This document shows, piece by piece, positions 63,378 through 64,000 of a stretch of 64,000 nucleotides of DNA. Source of the DNA: Arthrobacter sp. AFG7.2. GTDB taxonomy: Bacteria > Actinomycetota > Actinomycetes > Actinomycetales > Micrococcaceae. The stretch spans positions 62,001 to 126,000 of the forward strand of contig NZ_PJMB01000010.1 in NCBI RefSeq assembly GCF_002892835.1, in the 5' to 3' direction. Position 1 is the stretch's first letter, and the number at the start of each line of letters is the position of its first letter. Under the pieces are notes generated by a model. It was not told where the DNA came from. It worked only from the letters and a program-made list of their open reading frames with translations, and did no database searches. The translations under genes were made by a program, and so were the position numbers.

Positions 63378-64000
63378 GCCCGGAACAACCATCCGAACCC
63401 GCAGGGAAATCCCTGTTCTCCCTGCAGCGCCGGGAACGGCTGATGGAGGAGCTCCGCGCCCACGGAGCCATCACTGTCCGCGGCATCGCAGCAAAACTTG
63501 GCGTGAGTGAGTTAACGATCCGCCGGGACGTCAATCTCCTGGCGGATGAGGGGCTGGTATCGAGAGTGCACGGCGGCGCAACCCTGCCCAGCCCGCTCGA
63601 CCGTTCCGCTGCGGCCGGCCGGCCGCCGCACCACAGCTACTCCATCGGCATGGTGGTGCCGTCGCTGGACTATTACTGGCCGCAAGTCATCAGCGGCGCA
63701 CGGGCCGAGGCCGAACAGCAAAACCTTCGCATCCTGGTGCGCGGTTCCGCCTATGACGCCGCAGACAACCGGCGGCAGGTCCAGGCCCTGCTCGACACGC
63801 AGAACATCGACGGGCTGATTGTGGCTCCGGATATGACCGGCGGGCATGGCCAGGAGCTCCTGCGCTGGCTTAACGCGCTGCCCATACCAGTGGTGCTCGC
63901 CGAGCGGCGCTCGCCCACTGAGGTCCCGGCACACCGGCTGGAGTGGGTGGCGACAGACCACGCCTTCGGTGCGGGCATGGCCGTGCGGCACCTCTGGCAG
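63374..64000 (+). CDS. DeoR-type HTH with LacI-type sugar sensor (3' truncated by window end)
   Basis: The 209 visible residues begin MSPEQPSEPAG, then a DeoR winged helix (about 15-72: RRERLMEELRAHGAITVRGIAAKLGVSELTIRRDVNLLADEGLVSRVHGG), and from about 90 a LacI/periplasmic-binding-type sensor (SIGMVVPSLDYYWPQVISGARAEAEQ). The mix of a DeoR DNA-binding part with a LacI sensor is uncommon but known from a few actinobacteria. It overlaps the lyase gene by four bases and probably represses the divergent importer operon; the 3' end is outside the window. Confidence 0.85.
   Translation, partial: MSPEQPSEPAGKSLFSLQRRERLMEELRAHGAITVRGIAAKLGVSELTIRRDVNLLADEGLVSRVHGGATLPSPLDRSAAAGRPPHHSYSIGMVVPSLDYYWPQVISGARAEAEQQNLRILVRGSAYDAADNRRQVQALLDTQNIDGLIVAPDMTGGHGQELLRWLNALPIPVVLAERRSPTEVPAHRLEWVATDHAFGAGMAVRHLWQ

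Overview
The window is chromosomal DNA of a high-GC Gram-positive actinobacterium, most likely an Arthrobacter/Pseudarthrobacter-type member of the Micrococcaceae. This rests on codon use, frequent GTG and TTG starts behind GGAGG-type ribosome sites, a SAM-IV riboswitch, a dnaK-grpE-dnaJ-hspR operon with HAIR elements, and two sugar importers encoded without their own ATPase. I saw no tRNA, rRNA, insertion sequence, prophage or CRISPR array. Genes are dense and mostly intact. The clear exception is a GH10 xylanase interrupted by an in-frame amber codon.

Layout. 1-2016: end of a DUF1905 gene, then metZ, a rhodanese and a DUF1737 gene transcribed leftward behind a SAM-IV riboswitch. 2428-13612: an exported GH26-like/OpgC fusion, an acetyltransferase, a Tat-exported flavin amine oxidase paired with an exported RidA protein, a TetR regulator, a PPOX-type flavoprotein, pabC, cardiolipin synthase and a Bcr/CflA-type efflux pump. 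13820-23867: a xylan region holding a BxlEFG-like importer with a GH3 glycosidase and its LacI repressor, the broken xylanase, a second LacI repressor and a CE4 esterase/deacetylase. The last three are tied together by shared TTCCGGAA-type operators. 23885-31461: a kinase-PabB fusion, a low-molecular-weight phosphatase, a LysE exporter, a methyltransferase, a MarR regulator divergent from an MMPL transporter, and a small acidic protein. 31711-35987: the HspR-controlled chaperone operon. 

36580-41211: an arsenic-resistance cluster with arsR divergent from acr3-arsC-arsT-arsO. Between arsT and arsO lies an unlisted 23-residue open frame containing seven cysteines, with a ribosome-binding site; it is the most novel-looking item here. 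41240-47178 is a reactive-sulfur cluster under a CstR-like repressor: persulfide dioxygenase-rhodanese fusion, thioredoxin, three further rhodanese-domain genes, a TauE exporter and an MFS transporter, with ATACCCC/GGGGTAT operators at both promoters. 47403-56132 holds an aromatic flavin monooxygenase, prephenate dehydratase, amylosucrase, an AmiS/UreI-type channel, glutamate dehydrogenase and a PhoD-type phosphatase. 56183-64000 is a second carbohydrate locus: ABC importer, YesL-like protein, hydroxyacid dehydrogenase, heparinase II/III-like protein and a regulator with a DeoR DNA-binding domain and a LacI-type sensor, cut off by the window end.

How the parts fit. The xylan genes form two regulatory layers: intracellular xylobiose uptake and hydrolysis under the first LacI repressor, and secreted xylan attack under the second. 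The arsenic and persulfide clusters are adjacent and both depend on thiol chemistry, so a functional link is plausible but inferred. PabB and PabC for p-aminobenzoate synthesis are both present but about 13 kb apart.
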